Shown: positions 1 through 7,013, counted from the stretch's first letter. The stretch: 21,271 nucleotides of DNA from a bacterium (GCA_004560045.1 SFWF01000018.1:1-21271); one strand, 5' to 3'. The notes: a model not told the origin generated them from the sequence alone. Numbers and translations are program-made.

Positions 1-3
1 CGC

Positions 4-140
4 AACATCATTTATGCGAAGCATAACATCATTTGCCGTAAGGCAACATCGTTTTCCGACCGCAAACGAAAACGATATTTGCGCCTTTGGCGCAAAATGA
101 TGTTCCTCCCTGCGGTCGGAAATACGACCCTACGGGTCGT
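4..140. repeat. Array of short hairpins with AACATCATT linkers
   Basis: This gene-free DNA is built from back-to-back inverted repeats. Stems are at 12-17/21-26, 33-37/42-46, 48-56/68-76, 78-85/89-96 and 124-130/134-140, with loops of 3-4 nt except the third, which has 11. The linker AACATCATT occurs at 4-12 and 25-33, as AACATCGTT at 45-53, and inverted as AATGATGTT at 96-104, so the outer copies can pair and enclose the inner hairpins. Loop bases 57-64 (plus C56) are complementary to 111-119. All pairings were read directly. The function is unknown. Such palindromic intergenic repeats could be dispersed elements of this genome or a structured transcript end. Confidence 0.7.
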
Positions 141-146
141 GATCCC

Positions 147-238
147 CCTTCCCCCAAGGGAAGGCCGACGGATACCGAAGCAATTACGCTTTCTTCACTC
201 TTATTCCTCGCGCGTAGCGCTACTCACGCCGTAGGCGT
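147..238. repeat. Further small perfect hairpins
   Basis: Three more stems continue the left-edge structure: CCTTCCC/GGGAAGG at 147-153/158-164, GCGC/GCGC around GTA at 210-213/217-220, and ACGCC/GGCGT around GTA at 226-230/234-238. Several loops are GTA or TAC, as in the 124-140 hairpin, so these look like members of one repeat style. No credible coding frame overlaps them. Confidence 0.55.
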
Positions 239-368
239 TATTCTTTTCTGTCCACTGTCCACTGCGGCCAACGGCCCCTGCGCAGCCCCTGTTCCCTAAC
301 CTTTCCCATTTCCCATTTCCCTTTTCCCTGCTTCAAAGACGTTACTCTTTTCTGACCACTGACCACTA
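236..368. repeat. Tandem heptamers inside a 29-bp direct repeat
   Basis: Positions 236-264 and 340-368 are near-identical 29-base copies (CGTTAYTCTTTTCTG followed by two heptamers). The first ends in two CTGTCCA units (248-261) and the second in two CTGACCA units (352-365). Between them, 302-329 is four tandem heptamers: TTTCCCA twice, then TTTCCCT twice. The 7-base period is seen directly. No protein-coding role is apparent. Confidence 0.65.
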
Positions 369-396
369 AAAAAAGACCCCTCTCGGGGTCTTTTTT
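368..396 (-). terminator. Intrinsic terminator after jag
   Basis: The stem GACCCC/GGGGTC (375-380/385-390) has loop TCTC and is flanked by A7 at 368-374 and T6 at 391-396. Read leftward it ends the rpmH-to-jag operon two bases beyond the jag stop. The symmetric A and T tracts would also allow it to work on the plus strand. Confidence 0.9.
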
Positions 397-398
397 AT

Positions 399-1370
399 CT
401 AATTGATTCTTCCGTAGAGGGGAAGGTCGGGGGCGTCCTTCTTGGGGGCGCGGTTGGGATCGGCCGAGGAAGCCACGGTCTGAGAGGGACGGCGGTCGCC
501 TCTTCTGCCGCCTCTGCGGTCGTCTCTTCTGGGGGGACGTCTGTCGCCGCCCTCGGGGCTTATAACGACGCGTCTGCCGCTTCCTTCACCGACCGATGCC
601 GAAACGACACCTTCGATATCTTGAACGGCGGTATGAATAATACGGCGCTCGTAAGGGTTCATAGGCTCGAGGGTACGGCTTCTGCCGCCTGCTGCAACCT
701 GAGCGGATACGCGCTTTGCGAGAGAGATAAGGGTCTGCTCACGCTTTTCACGGTAGTTTCCGATATTGAGGGTTACCTTTACGTAGCCACTTCCGGTGTT
801 AGCGGCAAGGCTCGTTAAATACTGAAGAGCGTCGAGGGTCTCGCCTCTTCTTCCGATTACGACGCCGAGCTTTTCGCCGTCGAGCTGAAGATAGATTCCG
901 CCGTCGATCTCTGCGGCAGATACGGTCACATTTTCACAGCCAAGGCCTTCCATAACCGTTTTGATATAAGCGGCGGCCTTTCCTGCGGAGGAGGCGGGGT
1001 CGAGCTTATCGGCGGGAACGAGATTCTCGGGTACTGCAGGAGCGGCCTCTTCGGGCTTTTCCTCGACCTTTTTCTCGTTTGCCTTTTTAGCTACGGGATT
1101 TCCTTCCTTTTCGGTCTTCTTTTCGGTCTTCTTTTCAGGCTTCTTTTCGGTCTTTTTCTTTTCGAGCCTCTTTTCGGGCAGCTCGATAGAGGCCTTTACC
1201 TTTGCCATAGAGCCTCCGAAAAGGCCAAGGGTTTTTTTCTTAAAGTCACAGATAACTTCAATTTTAATGTCGTCTTCGTTTTTTAGTCCGAGGGTATTTA
1301 TAAGGCCTTCTTTAGCGGCTACGGTTGCCTCTATAAGGTCCTTACCCTCTCCGATATATTCTTTGATCAA
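399..1370 (-). CDS. jag: Jag/KhpB RNA-binding protein (SpoIIIJ-associated)
   Basis: This is the cytoplasmic RNA-binding protein encoded with YidC in Firmicutes (KhpB/EloR/Jag), linked to cell elongation and division in streptococci. The Jag N-terminal domain spans about residues 1-65. A Lys/Glu-rich linker with KKTEKK-like repeats runs about 64-110. A KH domain carries the GxxG loop IGRRG at 172-176, and an R3H domain carries R242-xxx-H246. The tail (about 277-295) is very arginine-rich and RGG-like. At 323 residues it is longer than the roughly 200-residue Bacillus form because of the linker and tail. The start is TTG at 1368-1370, with GAAGG about 9 bases upstream and 16 bases after the yidC stop. 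It is the last gene of the operon before the 368-396 terminator. Confidence 0.95.
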   Translation of the reverse strand: MIKEYIGEGKDLIEATVAAKEGLINTLGLKNEDDIKIEVICDFKKKTLGLFGGSMAKVKASIELPEKRLEKKKTEKKPEKKTEKKTEKEGNPVAKKANEKKVEEKPEEAAPAVPENLVPADKLDPASSAGKAAAYIKTVMEGLGCENVTVSAAEIDGGIYLQLDGEKLGVVIGRRGETLDALQYLTSLAANTGSGYVKVTLNIGNYREKREQTLISLAKRVSAQVAAGGRSRTLEPMNPYERRIIHTAVQDIEGVVSASVGEGSGRRVVISPEGGDRRPPRRDDRRGGRRGDRRPSQTVASSADPNRAPKKDAPDLPLYGRIN

Positions 1371-1386
1371 GGGAAATGCCTTCTTT

Positions 1387-2295
1387 CTATTTGTCCGACT
1401 CTTTGTCGGTTACGCGATTAGCGATATACTTTTGTTCGTCTTCGTAAACCTTTACGATATCCTTTGCTCTCTCTGCGGCAAGCATTTTCTGCGGTCCGTA
1501 GAAATACTGAACCCCAGCCTGAATAAGTCCGCCGACAAGGCTCGAACATGCCCAATAGAATCCAACGGCGCCGGGAACCGAGAAGCCGATGAAGAGGGAG
1601 ATAAGGGGCATAGTCAGCATCATTCCGCCCATAGAGGGAGCGTCGGGATTGGTACGCTTCTGAAGCTTTAAGGAGATAATGCTCGTCAGCATCTGTGCGG
1701 CAAAGGCCATAATGGGGATAAGCCAGAGCCACTGAAAATTATTAAAAATATCAATATTAAACTTGGGGGTCTGGGTAAGGTTTAGTCCGAAGAAGGAGAA
1801 ATCGAGACGCTCAACGGCAGAATCTACTCCTGCAGGGAGATTGCCCGTGCTCTGAATAACGTTTACGGCTTCAACCTGACTCTTTACGCCGAGGGTCTTC
1901 ATTATTTCGGCCGCTTTAGTGCCAGAAACACCGCCAAAGTAGGTCAGCGGCTGAGTAATGAGGTAATAAACCGAGAAAAGGAAGGGCATACGGATAAGGG
2001 TAGGAAGACAGCCGCCCGACATGGAGATATTCTCCTGCTGATAGAGCTTCTGCATTTCCTGACTGTAGCGCTGCTTATCGTCGCCGTATTTCTTTTTAAG
2101 CTCGTCGAGCTTGGGCTTTATGCGCATCTGACCCACAGAGGCCTTCTGACTCTTGAAGGTAAGAGGAAGAAGCGCAAGGTTAATAAAGAGAGTAAATAAA
2201 AATACCGCCGCGGCAAAATTATTTCCCATTACCATCGAGAAGAAGTTAAGGATATAACTTAGCGGTATGTTTATAAGATCAAATAAAAACTGCAA
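1387..2295 (-). CDS. yidC: YidC/Oxa1/SpoIIIJ membrane protein insertase
   Basis: This insertase integrates membrane proteins, alone or with SecYEG. The 302-residue protein has the Gram-positive layout without the large periplasmic domain of E. coli YidC. The first conserved helix (about 28-46) ends in LLPLT and is followed by a charged cytoplasmic hairpin (about 48-90), a helix with GGCLPTLIRMP (94-104), and two or three C-terminal helices (about 187-265), then a charged tail. No lipobox cysteine is present. The conserved arginine of the groove (R73 in SpoIIIJ, in the motif IIRL) is Asn39 here (FINL). The start is TTG at 2293-2295, two bases after the yidD stop, with a weak GGTGA site, which suggests translational coupling. 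Confidence 0.95.
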   Translation of the reverse strand: MQFLFDLINIPLSYILNFFSMVMGNNFAAAVFLFTLFINLALLPLTFKSQKASVGQMRIKPKLDELKKKYGDDKQRYSQEMQKLYQQENISMSGGCLPTLIRMPFLFSVYYLITQPLTYFGGVSGTKAAEIMKTLGVKSQVEAVNVIQSTGNLPAGVDSAVERLDFSFFGLNLTQTPKFNIDIFNNFQWLWLIPIMAFAAQMLTSIISLKLQKRTNPDAPSMGGMMLTMPLISLFIGFSVPGAVGFYWACSSLVGGLIQAGVQYFYGPQKMLAAERAKDIVKVYEDEQKYIANRVTDKESDK

Positions 2296-2297
2296 TT

Positions 2298-2558
2298 TTA
2301 TTCACCATCCGGTCGGGTAGCTCCCGACGGCATATTTTTCTTCTTTTTAGGGGGTACGGGGTCGTATCCGCCCTTACACAAAGGATTGCATCTTAAAATT
2401 CGGTAAAGGGCTAAAAAAGAGCCCTTAAAGGCGCCGTGCACCTCTATCGCTTCTATAGCGTAGGCCGAGCAGGTCGGCGTAAAGCGACAGCAGGGCGGCT
2501 TCGTGGGAGAAACTCCCTTCTGATAAAACCTGATTAAACGAATAAGTAATTTACGCAT
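2298..2558 (-). CDS. yidD: YidD membrane protein insertion efficiency factor
   Basis: This is a small membrane-associated protein that helps YidC-dependent insertion. It has 86 residues with an N-terminal amphipathic segment (RKLLIRLIRFYQKGVSP), the family's cysteine pattern (C23, C24, C30, C57, C61, including PTCSAYA) and a basic Pro/Lys-rich tail. Its ATG overlaps the last 8 bases of rnpA, and yidC starts two bases after its stop. The order rnpA-yidD-yidC is standard, so the identification is secure. Confidence 0.95.
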   Translation of the reverse strand: MRKLLIRLIRFYQKGVSPTKPPCCRFTPTCSAYAIEAIEVHGAFKGSFLALYRILRCNPLCKGGYDPVPPKKKKNMPSGATRPDGE

Positions 2559-2898
2559 CTTGGTTTAAAATTTCGGCTTCCTCAAAAATTTTAAGCATCA
2601 AAGCCGAGACCTCGGTGCTCTTTAAGGTAAGTATTCTTGTTCGGGCGACAAAGACTATGTCGTAGCCCGATTTTATTTTATCGGAAATTAAGGCAAAAGC
2701 GGCGGTTATAACCCTTTTGGCGCGGTTACGCTGAACAGCGCCGCCAAGCTTTTTCCCTGCGGTGATTCCGATACGTATGCCTGAGCTTCGGCGGTTTTTG
2801 AACGCATAGGCTACGAACGCGGGATTAACTAACGTCATTCCGCGTCCGTAAATCCGTCTGAAATCAGAATTCTGCTTCAGTTTTTTGAAAGAGTACAT
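2551..2898 (-). CDS. rnpA: Ribonuclease P protein component
   Basis: This is the protein subunit of RNase P, which binds the RNA subunit and the 5' leader of pre-tRNAs. The 115-residue length is normal. FRRIYGRG lies near the N-terminus (13-20), and the RNR motif RNRAKR (57-62) is followed by a helix, as expected. The ATG at 2896-2898 lies 9 bases after the rpmH stop, and those bases (AT-rich, ATTTTTTAT) contain no Shine-Dalgarno sequence. Translation therefore probably depends on ribosomes finishing rpmH. The end overlaps yidD by 8 bases. Confidence 0.95.
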   Translation of the reverse strand: MYSFKKLKQNSDFRRIYGRGMTLVNPAFVAYAFKNRRSSGIRIGITAGKKLGGAVQRNRAKRVITAAFALISDKIKSGYDIVFVARTRILTLKSTEVSALMLKIFEEAEILNQDA

Positions 2899-2907
2899 AA
2901 TAAAAAA

Positions 2908-3042
2908 TTAGTATGTGAGCGTCTTTCTGCCCTTTGCTCTGCGGCGGGCAAGTACCTTGCGTCCGTTGGCGGTAGCCATTCTCTTCATGAAGCCGTGTTC
3001 CTTCTTGCGATGGAGCTTCTTGGGCTGGTAAGTTCTTTTCAT
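2908..3042 (-). CDS. rpmH: 50S ribosomal protein L34
   Basis: The 44-residue reading frame begins MKRTYQPKKLHRKK, continues EHGFMKRMATANGRK and ends in a basic ARRRAKGRKTL segment. This is the canonical L34 sequence and length, with no gaps. The start is ATG at 3040-3042, preceded by a strong AAGGAGGG (3049-3056 on the minus strand). It is the first gene of the rpmH-rnpA-yidD-yidC-jag operon and follows a consensus promoter. Confidence 0.98.
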   Translation of the reverse strand: MKRTYQPKKLHRKKEHGFMKRMATANGRKVLARRRAKGRKTLTY

Positions 3043-3115
3043 CTTGAACCCTCCTTAATTTTAGTATGGCCTGCTTGAGGGATAATCTCCCTTTTACACA
3101 GCCTATCAGTTTAAG

Positions 3116-3145
3116 ATTATAACCTAAACCACCCCGTTTTGTCAA
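3116..3145 (-). promoter_or_regulatory. Sigma-A promoter of the rpmH operon
   Basis: On the minus strand, TTGACA (3140-3145) and TATAAT (3116-3121) are both perfect and are separated by 18 bases. Transcription would start near 3108, giving a leader of about 65 bases before rpmH. This fits a highly expressed ribosomal gene. Confidence 0.9.
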
Positions 3146-3168
3146 CCTTTATTTCGTCTTTTTGTTTG

Positions 3169-3197
3169 TTGACTTTTTATTTTGGGATAGGTATAAT
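3169..3197 (+). promoter_or_regulatory. Sigma-A promoter of the oxidoreductase operon
   Basis: TTGACT (3169-3174) and a perfect TATAAT (3192-3197) are spaced by 17 bases. The start point would be near 3204. The promoter is back-to-back with the rpmH promoter, with 23 bases between the two -35 elements. Confidence 0.88.
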
Positions 3198-3203
3198 TGC
3201 TTT

Positions 3204-3218
3204 ATACATAATGTGTAT
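3204..3218 (+). promoter_or_regulatory. Candidate operator palindrome at the transcription start
   Basis: ATACA-TAATG-TGTAT is a perfect 5-bp inverted repeat placed at the expected +1, between the -10 box and the GGAGG site (3224-3228). Position and symmetry suit a repressor site, possibly for a GntR-type dimer, but no regulator gene is in the window and the repressor is unknown. Confidence 0.4.
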
Positions 3219-3235
3219 ACTATGGAGGTCTTTGA

Positions 3236-4435
3236 ATGAGGATTAAAGAAAGCTTTGAAACAAAAGTTTTGAAAAACTGTGACGTTCTCGTCTGCGGAGG
3301 CGGCTTCGGCGGAATTTCTGCCGCCTTATCGGCCGCACGTCAGGGAAAAAAGGTCATCCTCACCGAAAAGCTTTTCGTTTTAGGCGGTCTCGGTACGGCG
3401 GGAATCGTCACCATATATCTCCCCCTTTGCGACGGAATGGGCAAACAGGTCTCCTTCGGAATAGTAGAGGAGCTCTTGCGTCTTTCGATCTCTATGGGAG
3501 CCGAAGCAAAATATCCCGAAAACTGGCTTGACCAAAATGATCCTGCAAAACGCACCGAAAAGGACCCCCGTTTTGAGGTCAGGTATAACCCTCATCTTTT
3601 CGCAATTTTAGCCGAACAGCTTCTTATAAAAGAGGGCGTCGAGATACTTTACGGCACCTACGCAGTAGCCGCTCATACCGAAAAGGGTAAGATCGACGCG
3701 GTTATCTGTGAAAACAAGTCGGGTCGCTTCGGCATAAGCGCAAAATCGGTGGTAGACGCCACGGGAGACGCAGATATAGCTCTCTTTTCGGGGGCTCCTA
3801 CCGAGAAATTCGGTCAGGGCAACGTTCTTGCGGCTTGGTATTATTCGGTGGGAGATAAGGGATATCAGCTTCGTATGCTCGGCGCTTCGGATATCCCCGA
3901 CGAGGACAAGAACGGCCAAGAATCGAAGCCTCTTATCGACCGCAGATTTTCGGGTCTTGACGGAGAGGAGCTAAGCCGGCAGACCATACTCTCCCACGGG
4001 CAGACCCTTTCCGATATAAAAGCAAAACGGGAGGGCGGCGAGGATATTCTCCCCGTAAACATCGCCACCACTCCGCAGATCCGAATGACCAGACGAATTG
4101 CGGGAGAATACACACTTGATACGAAGGAAATGCATACCTATTTTGAGGATTCGATAGGTATGGTCTCCAACTGGAAAAAGCGCGGCCCCGTATACGAGGT
4201 ACCCTTCCGTACTCTTTACAGCAAAGAGGTTAAAAACCTTATTTTCGCAGGTCGCTGTACCTCGGTGACCGACGCTATGTGGGATATTATGCGCGTTATC
4301 CCCTGCTGTGCGGTAACGGGTCAGGCGGCAGGCCTTGCGGCGGCTATGACCGACGATTTTTCGGCTCTTGACATAAAGGAGCTTCAGAAAAAGCTCAAAG
4401 CCGCAGGAGTAGTGCTTCACGAAAATGAGCTATGA
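3236..4435 (+). CDS. FAD-dependent oxidoreductase (FAD_oxidored family)
   Basis: This is a cytoplasmic flavoprotein of the pfam12831 type. The dinucleotide fold begins at about residue 15 with VLVCGGGFGG (GxGxxG at 21-26) and the ribose-binding acid E44. It is followed by GGLGTAGIV (50-58), the DATGDAD motif (174-180), and the C-terminal FAD site FAGRC (337-341) with VTGQAAGLAA (360-369). Length is 399 residues and no signal peptide is seen. The substrate cannot be read from the sequence, although relatives often sit beside sugar-degrading enzymes. GGAGG ends 7 bases before the ATG. The stop overlaps the next start by 4 bases (ATGA), so the genes are co-translated. Family confidence is high and specificity is unknown. 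Confidence 0.88.
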   Translation: MRIKESFETKVLKNCDVLVCGGGFGGISAALSAARQGKKVILTEKLFVLGGLGTAGIVTIYLPLCDGMGKQVSFGIVEELLRLSISMGAEAKYPENWLDQNDPAKRTEKDPRFEVRYNPHLFAILAEQLLIKEGVEILYGTYAVAAHTEKGKIDAVICENKSGRFGISAKSVVDATGDADIALFSGAPTEKFGQGNVLAAWYYSVGDKGYQLRMLGASDIPDEDKNGQESKPLIDRRFSGLDGEELSRQTILSHGQTLSDIKAKREGGEDILPVNIATTPQIRMTRRIAGEYTLDTKEMHTYFEDSIGMVSNWKKRGPVYEVPFRTLYSKEVKNLIFAGRCTSVTDAMWDIMRVIPCCAVTGQAAGLAAAMTDDFSALDIKELQKKLKAAGVVLHENEL

Positions 4436-5298
4436 GCAGAAGAATATCCGAGGTCTTAAAGGAACGCTTCGGCTGCAAAATTTATAAGCTTTCCCTCGAC
4501 GCGGGACTTACCTGCCCTAACCGCGACGGCACCAAGGGCTACGGCGGCTGCATTTTCTGTAGCGGGAAGGGCAGCGGCGAGTTTGCCGAAGGCCCTTGCG
4601 GCAGTATTGCGGCTCAGCTTGAAAATGCTAAAAAGCGGGTCGAAAGCAAGGTCGGCGGCGGAAAATATATCGCCTATTTTCAGTCCTTTTCGAACACCTA
4701 CGGCGATTTAGATTATCTTAGGAAAATATATTTTGAGGCCATAGCCCCCGATGATATCGTAGGGCTTGCTATAGCCACGAGACCCGACTGTTTATCGGAC
4801 GAGGTCGTTTCTCTCTTAAAAGACGTAAACTCGATAAAGCCCGTTTGGGTAGAGCTGGGGCTTCAGACGGCCGACGACGGCGTCGGGGAATATATCCGCA
4901 GAGGCTACACCACCGAGGACTTTGCCGACGCGGTAAAAAGGCTTCACGAGGCAGGGATCGAGACGGTGGCCCATATAATTATAGGTCTTCCGGGTGACGA
5001 CCCCGTAAAGACCGCTAAATTCGTTTCGGATATTGGGGCAGACGGGGTTAAATTTCACCTGCTTCATATTATAAGAGGTACCGACCTCGAAAAGGAATAC
5101 GAAAAGGGGTTCGTTACTCCCCTGACCTTAGAGGAATATACCGAAATTCTCAAAAAGTGTCTTTCGGTGCTTCGCGAGGATATTATAATTCACCGTCTGA
5201 CAGGAGACGGCGACAAAAAGACCCTTATCGCTCCCCTTTGGAGCAGAGATAAAAAACGGGTGCTGAACCATATAAATAAAGCCTTTGGAGGTAAATAA
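4432..5298 (+). CDS. Radical SAM protein of the TIGR01212 (YtqA/YhcC) family
   Basis: The 288-residue radical SAM enzyme carries the family-typical spaced cluster motif C28-x11-C40-x2-C43 (CPNRDG...GGCIFC) instead of the usual CxxxCxxC. It also has YFQSFSNTY, IATRPDCL, VELGLQT, HIIIGLPGDD and the C-terminal HRLTGDGDK block. It resembles Bacillus YtqA, which is reported to act in synthesis of the mnm5 wobble-uridine modification of tRNA (named MnmL, from recall). The start overlaps the oxidoreductase gene by 4 bases, and the next gene begins immediately after the stop. Being embedded between a flavoprotein and a glycosidase-like gene is unusual for a tRNA modification gene, so a specialised second copy is possible. 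Confidence 0.9.
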   Translation: MSRRISEVLKERFGCKIYKLSLDAGLTCPNRDGTKGYGGCIFCSGKGSGEFAEGPCGSIAAQLENAKKRVESKVGGGKYIAYFQSFSNTYGDLDYLRKIYFEAIAPDDIVGLAIATRPDCLSDEVVSLLKDVNSIKPVWVELGLQTADDGVGEYIRRGYTTEDFADAVKRLHEAGIETVAHIIIGLPGDDPVKTAKFVSDIGADGVKFHLLHIIRGTDLEKEYEKGFVTPLTLEEYTEILKKCLSVLREDIIIHRLTGDGDKKTLIAPLWSRDKKRVLNHINKAFGGK

Positions 5299-6972
5299 AT
5301 GCTTAAAACGAAAATTATTTCATCCCTTGACAAATGCTTTCTCGACAGCGGCTACGACGAGTTTGCCGAGATAACACACGTTAACATATATAAAAACACC
5401 AGCGCCGCCTTTCAGCTTCTCCCCTGTGACGACGAGGAGGTAAGCGACACTGCCCGCGTTTATTATAAGGTAAAGCTTGAGGGCGACCTTGCCGATAAGG
5501 CGGTACTCCGCACGGTTGAGAATATTCCCAACTATATCCCCTTCCCGCAGTCTCCCGTTAGGGCAAAGGAGCTCGACCCCGCTTATATCCGCACCACCGC
5601 AGGGCTTTATCCCGACGTCCTCCTCCCCATTCAGCACGGAGGCCGGTTCTCGGTCATAAAGGGTCAGCTTCGCAGTCTTTGGGTGGATGTTATTAACGAC
5701 GGTATTTCGGCGGGAGAGCATAAGCTTAAGGTTATGCTCTGTGATATGGAGGGTAACCCCGTCACCGAAAACGAAATAACAATAAAGGTTATCGATGCCG
5801 CTCTTCCCGAGCAGGAGACCCGCGTTACTCAGTGGTTTTATGCCGACTGCGTCGCCGATTACTACGATCTTGAGGTCTGGAGCGATAAGCATTTCGAATA
5901 TTGCCGCAGAGTGATCGAGACAGCCGTTAAAAACGGTATAAATATGATATACGTTCCCCTTTTCACCCCAGCTCTCGATACGGCGGTAGGCGGCGAGCGT
6001 ACCACGACCCAGCTTATCGGAGTAAAGGTAGAAAACGGAAAATATTCATTTGACCTGAGCCTGCTTGACCGATATATAAATATGCTTATCGACTGCGGTG
6101 TTAAGTATTTCGAAATGTGTCACCTCTTTACCCAGTGGGGCGCATACCACGCCGCAAAGGTTATGGCGACGGTTGACGGAGAGTATAAGCGCATTTTCGG
6201 CTGGGATACCGATGCGACAGGAGAGGAATACGTCGGCTTCCTGAAAGCGATGCTCACCGAGCTGACAGCTTATCTCGAAAAGAAGGGGCTTCGCGACCGC
6301 ACCTATTTTCATATTTCAGACGAGCCCAGCGCCGAGCATTTGGAGCAGTATAAGAAAAACAAGGAAAACCTTAAGGGCGTTATAGGCGGCTGGAAGCTGC
6401 TCGATGCCCTTAGTCACGTTGAATTTTACAAAGAGGGTCTCGTTGAGATACCCGTACCCATAAGCAACAGTATAGAAAGCTTTATGCCCGAGGATATAAA
6501 GGAGCGCTGGATCTACTATTGCTGCGGCCCCTCGGTCGGATACAGTAACCGCTTTATGGGAATGCATTCTGCCCGTACCCGCTTTATGGGAATTCAGATG
6601 TATAAGTACGGTATCGAAGGCTTTTTACATTGGGGTCTTAATTTCTATAATAACCAGTATTCTCACGACCATATCGACCCCTTCCTTAACGGAAACGCAG
6701 GCTATTGGGCAGGGGGCGGCGACGCAGTAAGCATCTACCCCGGCCGACACGGAATGCCCCTTGAGAGCCTTCGCCTTATCGCCTTTGCTCAGGGAATTGA
6801 GGATATAAGGGCCTTAAAGCTCTGTGAAAAGTATTATTCCAAGGAAGAGATAGTTGAAAGGCTCGAAAAGATATTCGGCGGGACGATAACCTTTAAAAAA
6901 TGCGTCAACGACACGAAAACCATGCAGAAAATGCGTGATACTATCGATAAAATGATAGAAGAAAGGCTTTAG
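5299..6972 (+). CDS. DUF4091/GH123-like protein, putative glycosidase
   Basis: The 557-residue protein has no signal peptide and is probably cytoplasmic. An N-terminal beta-rich region (about 25-170) is followed by a TIM-barrel-like region (about 175-450). That region contains HISDEPSAEH with an adjacent acidic pair D341-E342, like the Asp-Glu pair used for substrate-assisted catalysis in GH123 beta-N-acetylgalactosaminidases. The end matches DUF4091: GFLHWGLNFYNN (441-452), the GGGDAVSIYPG block (472-482) and SLRLIAFAQGIEDIRAL (490-506). The ATG directly abuts the stop of the radical SAM gene, with GGAGG 7 bases upstream. Glycosidase activity is inferred from the fold and the acidic pair. 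The substrate is unknown. Confidence 0.82.
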   Translation: MLKTKIISSLDKCFLDSGYDEFAEITHVNIYKNTSAAFQLLPCDDEEVSDTARVYYKVKLEGDLADKAVLRTVENIPNYIPFPQSPVRAKELDPAYIRTTAGLYPDVLLPIQHGGRFSVIKGQLRSLWVDVINDGISAGEHKLKVMLCDMEGNPVTENEITIKVIDAALPEQETRVTQWFYADCVADYYDLEVWSDKHFEYCRRVIETAVKNGINMIYVPLFTPALDTAVGGERTTTQLIGVKVENGKYSFDLSLLDRYINMLIDCGVKYFEMCHLFTQWGAYHAAKVMATVDGEYKRIFGWDTDATGEEYVGFLKAMLTELTAYLEKKGLRDRTYFHISDEPSAEHLEQYKKNKENLKGVIGGWKLLDALSHVEFYKEGLVEIPVPISNSIESFMPEDIKERWIYYCCGPSVGYSNRFMGMHSARTRFMGIQMYKYGIEGFLHWGLNFYNNQYSHDHIDPFLNGNAGYWAGGGDAVSIYPGRHGMPLESLRLIAFAQGIEDIRALKLCEKYYSKEEIVERLEKIFGGTITFKKCVNDTKTMQKMRDTIDKMIEERL

Positions 6973-7013
6973 TAAAAACGAAACTGCGCTCTTCCCGAAA
7001 ATGGCGAAGAGGT

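Noticed and set aside
87..299. A 70-codon plus-strand open frame in the left-edge repeats.
   Set aside because: It runs through several hairpins and the heptamer region, has no ribosome site and no recognisable domain, and its composition follows the repeats.
302..329. Heptamer tandem repeats considered as a CRISPR remnant.
   Set aside because: The units are 7 bases with no spacers, no 24-36-base repeat and no cas gene.
3092..3100. TTTTACACA, a DnaA-box-like nonamer in the rpmH leader, with the rpmH operon suggesting a nearby origin.
   Set aside because: It is a single copy with no cluster, no adjacent dnaA and no AT-rich unwinding region, so chance is the simplest explanation.
2864..3145. 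A 93-codon minus-strand frame over rpmH and its promoter.
   Set aside because: The rpmH gene in another frame is an exact L34 with a strong ribosome site; this frame also runs across the promoter.
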